Assembly (NCBI RefSeq): GCF_000732485.2
Contig: NZ_JAQV02000014.1
Span: forward strand, 1-38,431
Direction: 5' to 3'
Origin: Bacillus sp. SJS
Lineage (GTDB): Bacteria > Bacillota > Bacilli > Bacillales > Bacillaceae
Length of the DNA stretch: 38,431 nucleotides
Shown: positions 15,864 to 23,928 of the stretch, piece after piece
Position numbering within the stretch: the stretch's first letter is position 1
How the letters are laid out: each line of letters opens with the position of its first letter
Made by a program: the position numbers and the translations under genes
The notes under the pieces: model-generated
Seen by the model: only the letters and a program-made list of their open reading frames with translations
What the model was told of the DNA's origin: nothing
Database searches by the model: none

Positions 15864-17099
15864 CTAGCACGGGCATACATACCCCTGATTGAATTTATTT
15901 TTCACTTGCTGTACAGAAGGTGCGCGGTCTTCAGCTGAAAATACAGCTTCTGTTATATGTGTGGAGGTTTCCCCGAAGAGCACCGAAGCCATTTCGGAAT
16001 CGGACAGGTGCCCATGGAAAGTACCGGGACGTTCCTGCTTAACCTTTAAATAGTCATCGAAATATACCCATTTTGAATAGTCCAATACTGGATATTGGGA
16101 TTCTCCTTTCACCCCGGTCACTTCGTTATAAGCGAGAAGAGGCAGGTTAACTCCGGAGAAAATCGGAAGTCCGATCCATTTCCAAACTCGTGTATTCACA
16201 TCCAGTAATTTATATGTGTCATCCCGTTTGTCATATACGAATTCTGTTTCCGCAATTCCGTAATACCCTTGCGCTTTTAATATTTCAGCACCGTATGAGA
16301 CAAACCGGCCGCCTTCAGCAGACTCTACAAGACAGCCCGTTCCGAAGTTCAAAGGATATTGCTCAAGCTTTCTGCCGGTGAACTGGCCTTTTATTTCCCC
16401 GTCCATACTCGTATAGGTGCAGAGAGAATAAAAGTCTGAAAGAGAGCTGCTGATGATATCCTGGATCACAACCTCATGGCTGGCTGTTCTAGCCAGGATG
16501 GCGGTGAGCTCCTCCGTACTGTTTGCAGTAAAAGCCTTCGTCTGAAAAGCTTCATAAAAACTGCGCTGTTCCACAGGTTTAACGATGCATGGAAAAGGAA
16601 GATCTTCCGGGTATCCTCCTGAAAACTCTTCCGGATACCACGTGGCAGGGATCGGAATGTTTAAGGAAGCGGCTTTTTTATAAAGCTTCCGTTTATTTAA
16701 CAGAGATTCAACGTTGTCCCACTCAGCGAACGGGAATAAGAAATACTTTTCAAGCTCGGTCCGGTGTTTACTGACGAGCAGCACCCATTCATCATTGCAC
16801 GGAAACAATACACCCTTTTGAGGGAGGTTCCGTCCGATTTCCATCAGCAGACTGATAAATTCCGCCTCTTCAGTAAATGGATTAGGACATAAAGCAGCGG
16901 TATGAACATATTTAGATTGAAGCCCGACCGCCCGTCCATCTCTGTCCAGCGCGACAATTGGAATACCTTCTTTTCCGAGAGCCCGGGAAATAGCCAGCCC
17001 TGTGATATGGGAGTTGAAAATAATAGCAGGATGCTTGTCTTCCGGAAGTGTCTTTAACTGGTTCCATAATTCTGTTCCTCTTATAAGAAAATCTGTCAA
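15864..17099 (-). CDS. ATP-grasp carboxylate-amine ligase of unknown substrate
   Basis: 411 residues from the TTG at 17099. AAGGAG lies 9 nt before that TTG; the ATG at 17108 directly abuts AAGGAG and so cannot use it. An N-terminal pre-ATP-grasp domain (AIIFNSHITGLAISRALGK, then DRDGRAVGLQSKYV) leads into an ATP-grasp fold with PFPCIVKPVE (about 168-177), GIAETEFVYD (about 281-290) and LLDVNTRVW (about 298-306), where the acid and Asn bind magnesium. These enzymes join a carboxylate to an amine or thiol through an acyl phosphate. The substrate is unknown. It is the first gene after the SAM riboswitch and is coupled to an SfnG-like monooxygenase, so a sulfur-containing amino acid or peptide is a reasonable guess, not shown by the sequence. 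Confidence 0.8.
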   Translation of the reverse strand: MTDFLIRGTELWNQLKTLPEDKHPAIIFNSHITGLAISRALGKEGIPIVALDRDGRAVGLQSKYVHTAALCPNPFTEEAEFISLLMEIGRNLPQKGVLFPCNDEWVLLVSKHRTELEKYFLFPFAEWDNVESLLNKRKLYKKAASLNIPIPATWYPEEFSGGYPEDLPFPCIVKPVEQRSFYEAFQTKAFTANSTEELTAILARTASHEVVIQDIISSSLSDFYSLCTYTSMDGEIKGQFTGRKLEQYPLNFGTGCLVESAEGGRFVSYGAEILKAQGYYGIAETEFVYDKRDDTYKLLDVNTRVWKWIGLPIFSGVNLPLLAYNEVTGVKGESQYPVLDYSKWVYFDDYLKVKQERPGTFHGHLSDSEMASVLFGETSTHITEAVFSAEDRAPSVQQVKNKFNQGYVCPC

Positions 17100-17130
17100 T
17101 CTACCCATCTCCTTATGTCATAAAAACCGC

Positions 17131-17161
17131 AAAAAACCCCTCTTCATGAGCAGAAGAGGGG
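17131..17161 (-). terminator. Riboswitch-controlled terminator of the S-box leader
   Basis: On the minus strand: CCCCTCTTC (17161-17153), 7-nt loop, GAAGAGGGG (17145-17137), then TTTTTT (17136-17131). It lies between the SAM aptamer and the ATP-grasp gene, in the position of an expression platform. Confidence 0.9.
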
Positions 17162-17191
17162 TGGAACAATCTGAAAAGCAGACCGGCTCTT

Positions 17192-17306
17192 CTCTCATCT
17201 TTCAAACACATGAATGCGTCTGCAGGAATTAGCACGGTTTCACAAAAATCGTGATCCGTTGCCGAGGCTTCGCAGGGCCATGTCCCTCCGCCTCTCTGGA
17301 TAAGAG
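17192..17306 (-). promoter_or_regulatory. SAM-I riboswitch (S-box leader)
   Basis: On the minus strand the leader reads CTCTTATC (P1 5' side, 17306-17299), CAGAGAGGCGGAGGGA, CTGCGAAGCCTCGGCAAC, GTGCTAATTCCTGCAG and GATGAGAG (P1 3' side, 17199-17192). GAGGGA, CCTCGGCAAC and GTGCTAATTC-type segments at these positions are the S-box hallmarks, and P1 pairs over 8 bp with one G-U. When SAM is bound the terminator at 17131-17161 should form; when SAM is low an antiterminator should let transcription enter the ATP-grasp, sfnG and msrA genes. The rest of the gene-free stretch, 17355-17591, shows nothing I can assign. Confidence 0.95.
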
Positions 17307-17325
17307 TACTATTTAATTAAAATAC

Positions 17326-17354
17326 ATCATATGACCGAAGGACCGGTTTGTCAA
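17326..17354 (-). promoter_or_regulatory. Sigma-A promoter of the S-box operon
   Basis: On the minus strand: TTGACA (17354-17349), 17-bp spacer, TATGAT (17331-17326). It lies just upstream of the aptamer, so the transcript would begin near P1. Confidence 0.88.
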
Positions 17355-17591
17355 GAACTGGACACTCCGGATTTTAGGGAATAAAGATGTCGAAGAGGGA
17401 TGGGACAGATTATTTCCTGGAAAATAACCGCCCTTTTCCACTGATTTTAACGAGGAATGACGATTTAAAGAACTACTTTGAGAAATGATTGTAAAGCTTT
17501 GTCTATGAGTTTTATAACCGTAATGTGGGTTTATCTGTTTGAGATTTGGGTGAATCTTTTGCGGTGGTTATTAATTCCGAAGATACGCATT

Positions 17592-17618
17592 AAAAAAGCA
17601 CAAGCGAGAGCTTGTGCT
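17592..17618. terminator. Intrinsic terminator behind ydbP
   Basis: AGCACAAGC (17597-17605), loop GAGA, GCTTGTGCT (17610-17618), with six T after it on the minus strand. The 3' arm reaches the stop codon of ydbP. Confidence 0.85.
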
Positions 17619-17935
17619 TAAAGTTTTTCAGCGAGAAATTCCTGAACCTGTTCAGGTGTCTTGGCATTCGCACTGTGAAGGTGGCCAAGCTTTTCACCGT
17701 TTTTAAAAATCAGGATGCTTGGAATCCCCATTACCTGATACTGCTCGGCAATCTCAGGAAATTCGTCTTTATTAATTTCAAACCATTGGTATTCTTTGTA
17801 TTCTTCGATGATTTCATCGATGAAGAAATTCATTCGGGTGCAATCAGGACACCAATCTGCGAAGAATTTAATTAAGACTTCCTTATCTGTTGAAATAAGC
17901 TGCTGAAACTGCTCGGATGATGTAATTTTTTCCAT
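17618..17935 (-). CDS. ydbP: Thioredoxin-like protein YdbP
   Basis: 105 residues, full thioredoxin-fold length, with active site WCPDC (C29 and C32) and the cis-proline motif MGIPSIL (about 69-75). CPDC instead of CGPC suggests a different redox potential or partner from the main thioredoxin. No signal peptide, so cytoplasmic. In B. subtilis ydbP stands divergent to ddl exactly as here, which supports the name. AGGGAGGG-type ribosome site precedes the ATG. Its specific partner is unknown. Confidence 0.85.
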   Translation of the reverse strand: MEKITSSEQFQQLISTDKEVLIKFFADWCPDCTRMNFFIDEIIEEYKEYQWFEINKDEFPEIAEQYQVMGIPSILIFKNGEKLGHLHSANAKTPEQVQEFLAEKL

Positions 17936-18026
17936 GTGAAAATCCCTCCTGCCTTTATTTTAATACAAACTGCGTCATTTAACGACTAATTCGCTATGCA
18001 TAAAAAAATAATGCGATACGAATCTT

Positions 18027-18054
18027 TTGAGATAAAAACAGGGTCATCTATAAC
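18027..18054 (+). promoter_or_regulatory. Candidate sigma-A promoter of ddl-murF
   Basis: TTGAGA (18027-18032), 16-bp spacer, TATAAC (18049-18054), about 80 bp before the ddl start, in the divergent ydbP-ddl region. Confidence 0.5.
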
Positions 18055-18132
18055 AAAAATGCCGGAAGGTGATAAAATGGTGAGAGTGATTAAAAAATGA
18101 CTGCACCTGAAAGATTGAGGGGGAAATAAATA

Positions 18133-19224
18133 ATGAAAATTAAACTTGGCCTCGTATACGGAGGGAAATCCGCAGAACATCAAGTTTCTCTGCAAACAGC
18201 TCTTGCTGTAATCAAGGCGCTTGATCTCAGCAAATTTGATATACATCCTATTTATATTACGGAAAAGGGCGAATGGATCCGCGGAGTACAGCTGAACGAG
18301 CCTGCTTCAAATGTGGCTGCTTTAAAACTGGGACATGAAGAGAGCGAAGCGATTCTGCCTGTTGCACTGAACACGGAATTGTTCCCGTCCACTGCCGGTG
18401 AAAATCCGGAGAAGCCTTTTGATGTGATTTTCCCGCTTCTTCATGGACCTAATGGGGAAGACGGCACCATTCAGGGAATGCTTGAACTAATGAATATTCC
18501 GTACGTAGGAAACGGGGTTCTTGCTTCTGCAGCAGGAATGGATAAAGTAGCAATGAAAAATCTGTTTGCGCAAGCCGGACTTGAGCAGGCTGAATACGTT
18601 TGGCTGATTCGCAGTGAGTGGAAAAAAGATCCGGAATCGGCATATACTAACGTAGAAACCAAACTGGGCTATCCTTGCTTTGTCAAACCTGCCAACCTTG
18701 GCTCCAGTGTCGGAATCAGCAAATGTAAAAACCGCGGGGAACTGGAAGCTGCCTTTGAGGAAGCCTTCTCCTATGACCGCAAAATTATTATTGAAGAAGG
18801 AATTATTGGACGTGAGATTGAGATTGGCGTAGTTGGAAACGATGAGCCTAAATGCTCCGTTACAGGAGAAATCGCTCCGAAAAAAGAATTTTATGATTAT
18901 AAAGCGAAGTATGTGGACGGCGATACAGACATGATGATTCCGGCGAAAGTTACGGATGAAGAATATGCAATGATTGAAAAAATGGCCATTGCTGCTTTTA
19001 AAGCCATCGACGGTTCCGGGCTTGTGCGCGCCGACTTTTTCCTTACAGAAGACGGAAGAGCCTTGATCAATGAAGTGAACACAATGCCGGGCTTTACACC
19101 ATACAGCATGTTCCCGCTTCTTTGGAAACATACTGGATTGGAATACCCTCAGCTCATTGAGAAGCTCGTATCGCTTGCCATCGAACGACACGAAGAAAAA
19201 CAGCAGATCAGACACACGTTTTAA
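18133..19224 (+). CDS. ddl: D-alanine--D-alanine ligase
   Basis: 363 residues, ATG behind GAGGGGGA. Ddl joins two D-alanines with ATP to make the dipeptide that MurF adds to the peptidoglycan precursor. Visible motifs: [14 protein letters not shown] near the N-terminus, [14 protein letters not shown], the ATP-grasp core [17 protein letters not shown] (about 176-192) and metal-binding INEVNTMPG near the end. Ligase of the usual Ddl type: the omega loop has a tyrosine-containing DYKAKYVDG, as in D-Ala-D-Ala enzymes rather than the lactate-using kind. It is followed by murF, and alr that makes the D-alanine lies 8.6 kb downstream. Confidence 0.97.
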   Translation: MKIKLGLVYGGKSAEHQVSLQTALAVIKALDLSKFDIHPIYITEKGEWIRGVQLNEPASNVAALKLGHEESEAILPVALNTELFPSTAGENPEKPFDVIFPLLHGPNGEDGTIQGMLELMNIPYVGNGVLASAAGMDKVAMKNLFAQAGLEQAEYVWLIRSEWKKDPESAYTNVETKLGYPCFVKPANLGSSVGISKCKNRGELEAAFEEAFSYDRKIIIEEGIIGREIEIGVVGNDEPKCSVTGEIAPKKEFYDYKAKYVDGDTDMMIPAKVTDEEYAMIEKMAIAAFKAIDGSGLVRADFFLTEDGRALINEVNTMPGFTPYSMFPLLWKHTGLEYPQLIEKLVSLAIERHEEKQQIRHTF

Positions 19225-19232
19225 TAAAGGAG

Positions 19233-19280
19233 GGCTGGCTAATCCGCGTTTGCCAATAGGCAGGCAACGAGGAGCCGGCC
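19233..19280 (+). repeat. Imperfect hairpin between ddl and murF
   Basis: GGCTGGCT (19233-19240) pairs with AGCCGGCC (19273-19280) with one G-U, and inside it TGCC-AATA-GGCA (19251-19262) forms a tetraloop stem. No T-run follows. It could stabilise the mRNA or tune the ratio of ddl to murF expression. Confidence 0.4.
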
Positions 19281-19310
19281 TATCTCGATTTTAGAAGGGA
19301 GAATACCTGC

Positions 19311-20684
19311 ATGATTCAGAGAACGCTTAAAGATATACAGAAAATGGCTGAAGGCGAAGGTCTTGCCGCACAATATGAGGACCGGTCAGCTGCCGGTGTT
19401 TCAACCGATTCGCGCAGCGTTTTGCCAGGTTCTTTATTCATCCCGATCACGGGAGAGAACTTTAATGGGCATCGTTTTGCGGAGAAGGCATTGAGTGAAG
19501 GTGCAGCTGCTGTCCTGTGGGCAAAAAAGGAATTTAATCCTCCTGCTGATGCTCCGGTTATTTTTGTCGAAGACACCCTTAAGGCACTTCAGAAACTGGC
19601 GAAAGCCTATAAAGAACAGCTTAACGTTAAGGTTGCCGGGGTTACTGGAAGCAATGGCAAAACGACAACGAAGGATCTGCTTGCATCGGCCCTTTCCCCG
19701 TCCTTTAACGTACATAAAACCAAAGGGAATTTTAATAACCATATCGGCCTTCCGCTTACATTGCTTGCAATGCCGGAGGAGACAGAGGTTGCTGTTTTGG
19801 AAATGGGCATGAGTTCCAGGGGCGAGATTGAATTCCTTTCACAGCTTGCCCAGCCGGATGCTGCCATTATTACAAATATCGGAGAATCTCATCTAATGGA
19901 TCTTGGTTCCCGTGAAGGGATTGCAGAAGCGAAGCTTGAAATTGCTTCCGGCCTGAAGGAGGATGGAATTCTTTTCTACTTTGGTGATGAACCGCTGTTA
20001 CAGGAAAGAGTGCCGGCATTGAGCAGAAAAACGATGACATTCGGTGAAACTGCGGAAAATGACCTGTATCCTTCTGATATTGTTCAATCTGATGCTGGAG
20101 TGGAATTTACTGTCCAGCCGGAGGGAGAACGGTTTGTGATCCCTGTACTTGGCAAGCACAACGTATGGAACGCCCTTGCTGCAATCGCTGTCGCCCGCCA
20201 CTTTGGATTGAAGGATGAAGCGATTAAAAAAGGTTTAAGCAGCCTTGCCATGACAGCGATGCGTCTGGAACTGCTGAAATCCTCTAAAGGCTGGGCTGTT
20301 ATTAACGATGCCTATAATGCGAGCCCGACCTCTATGAAGGCCGCAATCAGACTGACAGAGGATTTAAAAGGGTATTCCCGCAAAATCCTCATACTGGGAG
20401 ACATGCTGGAGCTTGGTGAGCGGGAAGCTGAATTCCATGAACAGACAGGTGAGCATATCAGTACCGGCAAAACGGACCATGTCTTTACGTATGGGAAGCT
20501 TGGAGAATGTATTGCTGCAGGAGCGAAAAAGAATCTCCCGGATGAGAACGTTCAAAGCTTTACCGATAAAGAGGAGCTTATTTCGGCTGTGAAAAAATTT
20601 GCCCGCCCCGGCGATCTGTTTCTCGTAAAAGCTTCAAGAGGCATGAAGCTTGAAGAGGCGGTAGAAGCACTGCAGGAGGACTGA
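19311..20684 (+). CDS. murF: UDP-N-acetylmuramoyl-tripeptide--D-alanyl-D-alanine ligase
   Basis: 457 residues. MurF adds D-Ala-D-Ala to UDP-MurNAc-tripeptide, the last cytoplasmic step of the peptidoglycan monomer. Domains: substrate-binding N-terminus (1-100, with GVSTDSRSV at 29-37), central ATPase with P-loop AGVTGSNGKTTTKDLL (109-124), NFNNHIGLPLT and NIGESHLMDLGS, and C-terminal domain with NDAYNASPTSM and ILGDMLELG. Start ATG with GAAGGGAG upstream. It follows ddl by 86 bp that contain a hairpin; the pair forms an operon as in B. subtilis. Confidence 0.97.
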   Translation: MIQRTLKDIQKMAEGEGLAAQYEDRSAAGVSTDSRSVLPGSLFIPITGENFNGHRFAEKALSEGAAAVLWAKKEFNPPADAPVIFVEDTLKALQKLAKAYKEQLNVKVAGVTGSNGKTTTKDLLASALSPSFNVHKTKGNFNNHIGLPLTLLAMPEETEVAVLEMGMSSRGEIEFLSQLAQPDAAIITNIGESHLMDLGSREGIAEAKLEIASGLKEDGILFYFGDEPLLQERVPALSRKTMTFGETAENDLYPSDIVQSDAGVEFTVQPEGERFVIPVLGKHNVWNALAAIAVARHFGLKDEAIKKGLSSLAMTAMRLELLKSSKGWAVINDAYNASPTSMKAAIRLTEDLKGYSRKILILGDMLELGEREAEFHEQTGEHISTGKTDHVFTYGKLGECIAAGAKKNLPDENVQSFTDKEELISAVKKFARPGDLFLVKASRGMKLEEAVEALQED

Positions 20685-20805
20685 AAAATTTTTGGGGATT
20701 TTGGCGATACTAAAGTCAGCCATTCCAAAAAAAGGGCCTAAATCATCTTTTCTTTTTCCTGATGAAGGGTAATGCTTATTAAAGGCCTGATTCAGGAGGG
20801 ATAAG

Positions 20806-21510
20806 ATGATTGGCTGTCTATGTATACATGGTTTTACGGGTGCCCCGTATGAAGTAGAACCGCTTGCCGATTATTTGAGAAAGCATACGGATTGGGAGGT
20901 CAGAACACCTTGTCTTCCAGGCCACGAAGAAGCGGGGTCTCTAAAAGGAATTCGCTTTCAGAAGTGGATTGAATGTGCGGAGCAGGAGCTCGAAATGTTA
21001 GGTCGAACCTGTTCGGAAGTGTATGTCATAGGGTTTTCAATGGGAGGGATGATCGCTTCGTATCTTGCTGCCAAATATCCGGTAAGTAAATTGGTTCTTT
21101 TAAGTGCGGCAGCGTATTATGTCAATCCCCGGCAGTTTATGAAAGATGTCAGGTGTATCATTGAGGATAAATTCAGGGGACTTTTGGAAGAAAATGAAGT
21201 ATACATGCGCTACAGGAAAAAAGTAACAGAAACACCGATTCTGGCTGCATTTCAGTTTAGAAGGCTTGTGAATTACGTAAAGCCGAGACTTCCTGGAATC
21301 ACCGTTCCAGTCTTGATAGTGCAAGGTGAATGTGACGGAATTGTTCCTATTAAGAGCGCCCATTACTTATACAAAAAAATTGGATCAGAGGAGAAGAAGC
21401 TTTGTTTTCTGCCTTCCTCTGCACATCTCATCTGCCACGGAGATGATTTTGAAGAACTGGCATATGAGACGGGAAATTTTCTGGGGGTTACCTCAATCTC
21501 GCAGACGTAG
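20806..21510 (+). CDS. Alpha/beta hydrolase, carboxylesterase Est30-like
   Basis: 234 residues, ATG 7 nt after AGGAGGG. Catalytic triad candidates are clear: S78 in GFSMGG (76-81), D177 in GECDGIVP and H207 in SSAHLI. The N-terminal CIHGFTGAP forms the oxyanion loop. Size and motifs fit the small monomeric Bacillus/Geobacillus carboxylesterase family (Est30, YvaK) acting on short to medium acyl esters or monoacylglycerols; substrate not known. No signal peptide. It sits between murF and cshA, where B. subtilis has no such gene, with 120 bp before it and no strong terminator, so it may be partly read from the murF operon. Confidence 0.85.
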   Translation: MIGCLCIHGFTGAPYEVEPLADYLRKHTDWEVRTPCLPGHEEAGSLKGIRFQKWIECAEQELEMLGRTCSEVYVIGFSMGGMIASYLAAKYPVSKLVLLSAAAYYVNPRQFMKDVRCIIEDKFRGLLEENEVYMRYRKKVTETPILAAFQFRRLVNYVKPRLPGITVPVLIVQGECDGIVPIKSAHYLYKKIGSEEKKLCFLPSSAHLICHGDDFEELAYETGNFLGVTSISQT

Positions 21511-21603
21511 CGATCAGCATGAGCAGGTAAAAAGGAAGCGTCCATCTGTGTGATTATTCACTATGAGTATCATGAGGAATAAAATATTGGATTTTTTGCC
21601 TGA

Positions 21604-21632
21604 TTGTATTAACCTGCATATCGTGTTATGAT
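21604..21632 (+). promoter_or_regulatory. Candidate sigma-A promoter of cshA
   Basis: TTGTAT (21604-21609), 17-bp spacer, TATGAT (21627-21632). It gives a leader of about 105 nt that contains the tandem hairpins. Confidence 0.55.
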
Positions 21633-21675
21633 TGAATTTAAGTGTTTACGGGCTTCTTAATGAAGTATGAACGGG

Positions 21676-21717
21676 ATAACTAAGTCTGTGAAGACTATAA
21701 CTAAGTCTGCGAAGACT
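21676..21717 (+). repeat. Two tandem 21-bp repeats forming GNRA-tetraloop hairpins in the cshA leader
   Basis: Two direct copies (21676-21696, 21697-21717) differ at one base. Each contains AGTCT-loop-AGACT: the loop is GTGA in the first and GCGA in the second, so both are GNRA tetraloops and the single difference keeps that form. They end 9 bp before the AAAGGAG ribosome site of cshA. Confidence 0.6.
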
Positions 21718-21743
21718 AGATAAATAAAGGAGTATGAATAAAT

Positions 21744-23246
21744 TTGAATACAAAGTTCCAAGATCTAGGTTTAAGCGAAGGTACAATGAAGGCAATTAAC
21801 AAAATGGGATTCGAAGAGGCAACTCCCATCCAGGCACAAACGATTCCACTAGGCCTTCAAGGTAAGGACATCATTGGACAGGCGCAAACCGGTACGGGTA
21901 AAACTGCTGCATTCGGTCTGCCGCTTATCGAAAAAATCAACACAGAAGATCAAAACATCCAAGCAATTATTATTGCGCCAACTCGCGAGCTTGCGGTTCA
22001 GGTATCTGAAGAGCTTTATAAATTGAGCTACTACAAGCGTGCACGCGTTCTTCCTATCTATGGAGGACAGGACATCAGCCGCCAAATCCGCGCGCTGAAG
22101 AAATACCCTCATATCATCGTAGGAACACCTGGACGTTTGCTTGACCACATTAACCGCAAAACGTTAAAACTGGAAACAGTTCATACGGTTGTATTGGATG
22201 AAGCAGATGAAATGCTGAACATGGGATTCATCGAAGATATCGAATCCATTCTATCCAATGTGCCTGAAAATCACCAAACACTTTTGTTCTCAGCAACAAT
22301 GCCGGATCCGATCCGCCGCATCGCTGAGCGCTTCATGAAAGATCCTGAGCTTGTAAAAGTGCAGGCGAAAGAAGTAACAACTCCAAACATTACGCAATAT
22401 TACATTGATACACATGAAAAGAAAAAATTCGATGTGCTTACACGTCTTCTGGATATTCAATCTCCAGAGCTGGCAATCGTTTTCGGCCGTACAAAGCGTC
22501 GTGTTGATGAGCTTTCCGAGGCTCTTAACCTTCGCGGATATACAGCTGAAGGAATTCACGGTGACTTGAGCCAGGCGCGCAGAATGTCTGCACTTCGTAA
22601 ATTCAAGAGCGGAAACATCGATGTTCTTGTAGCGACTGACGTTGCTGCACGCGGACTGGATATTTCCGGTGTAACACATGTTTACAACTTCGATGTGCCT
22701 CAAGATCCGGAAAGCTACGTTCACCGTATTGGACGTACTGGCCGTGCAGGCAAAACAGGTATTGCGATGACGTTCATCACGCCAAGAGAAATGGATATGC
22801 TGAAAAGCATCGAGCGCACAACGAAGCGCAAAATGGATAAAATGACGCCTCCAACTCTTGATCAGGCACTTGAAGGACAGCAAACGATGACTTCTGAGAA
22901 GATCCGTTCTGTTATTGAAGAAGGAAACCTTTCCTACTATTCAAAAGCAGCAGCACAGCTTCTTGAAGAATTCGATTCCGAAGTGATTGTAGCAGCAGCG
23001 ATCAAGCTTATGACAAAAGAGCCGGATCAAACTCCAATCAAATTGACGGATGAGCCTCCTGCATTCTCTAAAAGAGGCGGAAAAGGTTCAGGCGGAAACC
23101 GCAATCGCAGCAACGGCAGCTATAACAGCCAGCGCAGCGGCGGAGCTAAAAAAGGCAACCGTTCGTACAACGATAAAGGCCGTTCACAGCAAAGAAGAAG
23201 CGGCAGCGGAAGCAGCAGCAGCAAAAGCAAATCTTATTCTAACTAA
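21744..23246 (+). CDS. cshA: DEAD-box ATP-dependent RNA helicase CshA
   Basis: 500 residues from a TTG start; AAAGGAG at 21726-21732 is about 11 nt away. An ATG at 21734 is in another frame. CshA unwinds RNA, works with the degradosome and in ribosome assembly, and matters most in the cold. Motifs: Q motif with F-x16-PIQAQ (about 23-32), I AQTGTGKT (47-54), Ia PTRELA, II DEAD (152-155), [42 protein letters not shown]. The C-terminal 65 residues are a low-complexity tail rich in Gly, Ser, Arg, Asn and Lys, the RNA-binding tail expected for CshA. Expressed alone between its own promoter and terminator. Confidence 0.96.
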   Translation: MNTKFQDLGLSEGTMKAINKMGFEEATPIQAQTIPLGLQGKDIIGQAQTGTGKTAAFGLPLIEKINTEDQNIQAIIIAPTRELAVQVSEELYKLSYYKRARVLPIYGGQDISRQIRALKKYPHIIVGTPGRLLDHINRKTLKLETVHTVVLDEADEMLNMGFIEDIESILSNVPENHQTLLFSATMPDPIRRIAERFMKDPELVKVQAKEVTTPNITQYYIDTHEKKKFDVLTRLLDIQSPELAIVFGRTKRRVDELSEALNLRGYTAEGIHGDLSQARRMSALRKFKSGNIDVLVATDVAARGLDISGVTHVYNFDVPQDPESYVHRIGRTGRAGKTGIAMTFITPREMDMLKSIERTTKRKMDKMTPPTLDQALEGQQTMTSEKIRSVIEEGNLSYYSKAAAQLLEEFDSEVIVAAAIKLMTKEPDQTPIKLTDEPPAFSKRGGKGSGGNRNRSNGSYNSQRSGGAKKGNRSYNDKGRSQQRRSGSGSSSSKSKSYSN

Positions 23247-23251
23247 TTCAG

Positions 23252-23284
23252 AAACAGCACCTGGTGACGGGTGCTGTTTTTTTG
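23252..23284 (+). terminator. Intrinsic terminator of cshA
   Basis: AAACAGCACC (23252-23261), 8-nt loop, GGTGCTGTTT (23270-23279) running into eight T. Confidence 0.9.
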
Positions 23285-23448
23285 CGGTTTTTCAAGAGTT
23301 TTTTCACCCCGGGGCAGTATTGTTTTTGGGCAGTAATAGATTTTGGGGATGAATCCCATTATACTTAATTGGAAGGAAATTTTAGGATAGAGGAGCTTTG
23401 CTCTTTTTTCAGTACTTACAGATAGCTTTTGAGAGGGGGCGGATACAA

Positions 23449-23928
23449 TTGAGAGAGAGACCGCAAAATCAAATTAGTTTGAAAGCAAAAACCGTTTGGC
23501 AAATAACCGGCCTCATTACCTCTGCCATTTTTATATTGGCTGACATAGGAATTGGCCTGCTTATTTATTTTCACATTTGGCCTATTTGGACGGCTGCCAT
23601 TGGAATTGCAGTGACTGCCGTTTACATGATTTTTAGCGTTTGGCTCGTTCCTATGTATAGGCAGCAATTCTGGAGGTACGAGGTTCATGAGCAAGAAATT
23701 GATTTGCAGCATGGGTGGCTCACCGTAAAAAGAACCATTATCCCGATGGTGAGAGTTCAGCACGTGGATACGAAGCAGGGGCCGCTGCTCAGAAAGTATA
23801 AGCTGGCATCTGTGGAGATTTCGACGGCCGCTACAAAACACGAAATTCCCGCTTTGGATATGGAAGAGGCAGATCGCCTGAGGGATTCCATTTCAAAACT
23901 GGCGAGGGTGACGGACGATGATGTCTGA
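23449..23928 (+). CDS. ydbS: YdbS, membrane protein with a bacterial PH (DUF304) domain
   Basis: 159 residues from the TTG at 23449, which follows GAGGGGG at good spacing and gives the length of B. subtilis YdbS; an upstream in-frame start at 23398 has no ribosome site. Two transmembrane helices (about 18-44 and 48-68) are followed by a bPH2 domain with QFWRYEVHEQEIDLQHGW and IPMVRVQHVDTKQGP. YdbS and YdbT form a pair in many Bacillus species and have been linked to resistance to bacteriocins made by relatives; the molecular role is unclear. Its stop overlaps the start of ydbT by 11 bp. Confidence 0.88.
   Translation: MRERPQNQISLKAKTVWQITGLITSAIFILADIGIGLLIYFHIWPIWTAAIGIAVTAVYMIFSVWLVPMYRQQFWRYEVHEQEIDLQHGWLTVKRTIIPMVRVQHVDTKQGPLLRKYKLASVEISTAATKHEIPALDMEEADRLRDSISKLARVTDDDV

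Noticed and set aside
17100-17108. ATG at 17108 as the start of the ATP-grasp gene
   Set aside because: The ATG directly abuts AAGGAG, leaving no spacing; the TTG at 17099 has 9 nt.
18487-19215. 242-codon open frame antisense to ddl
   Set aside because: It mirrors a highly conserved gene, has no ribosome site, and its protein is a low-information mix. Same reason for the long frames antisense to alr (28066-28806) and cshA (22290-22883).
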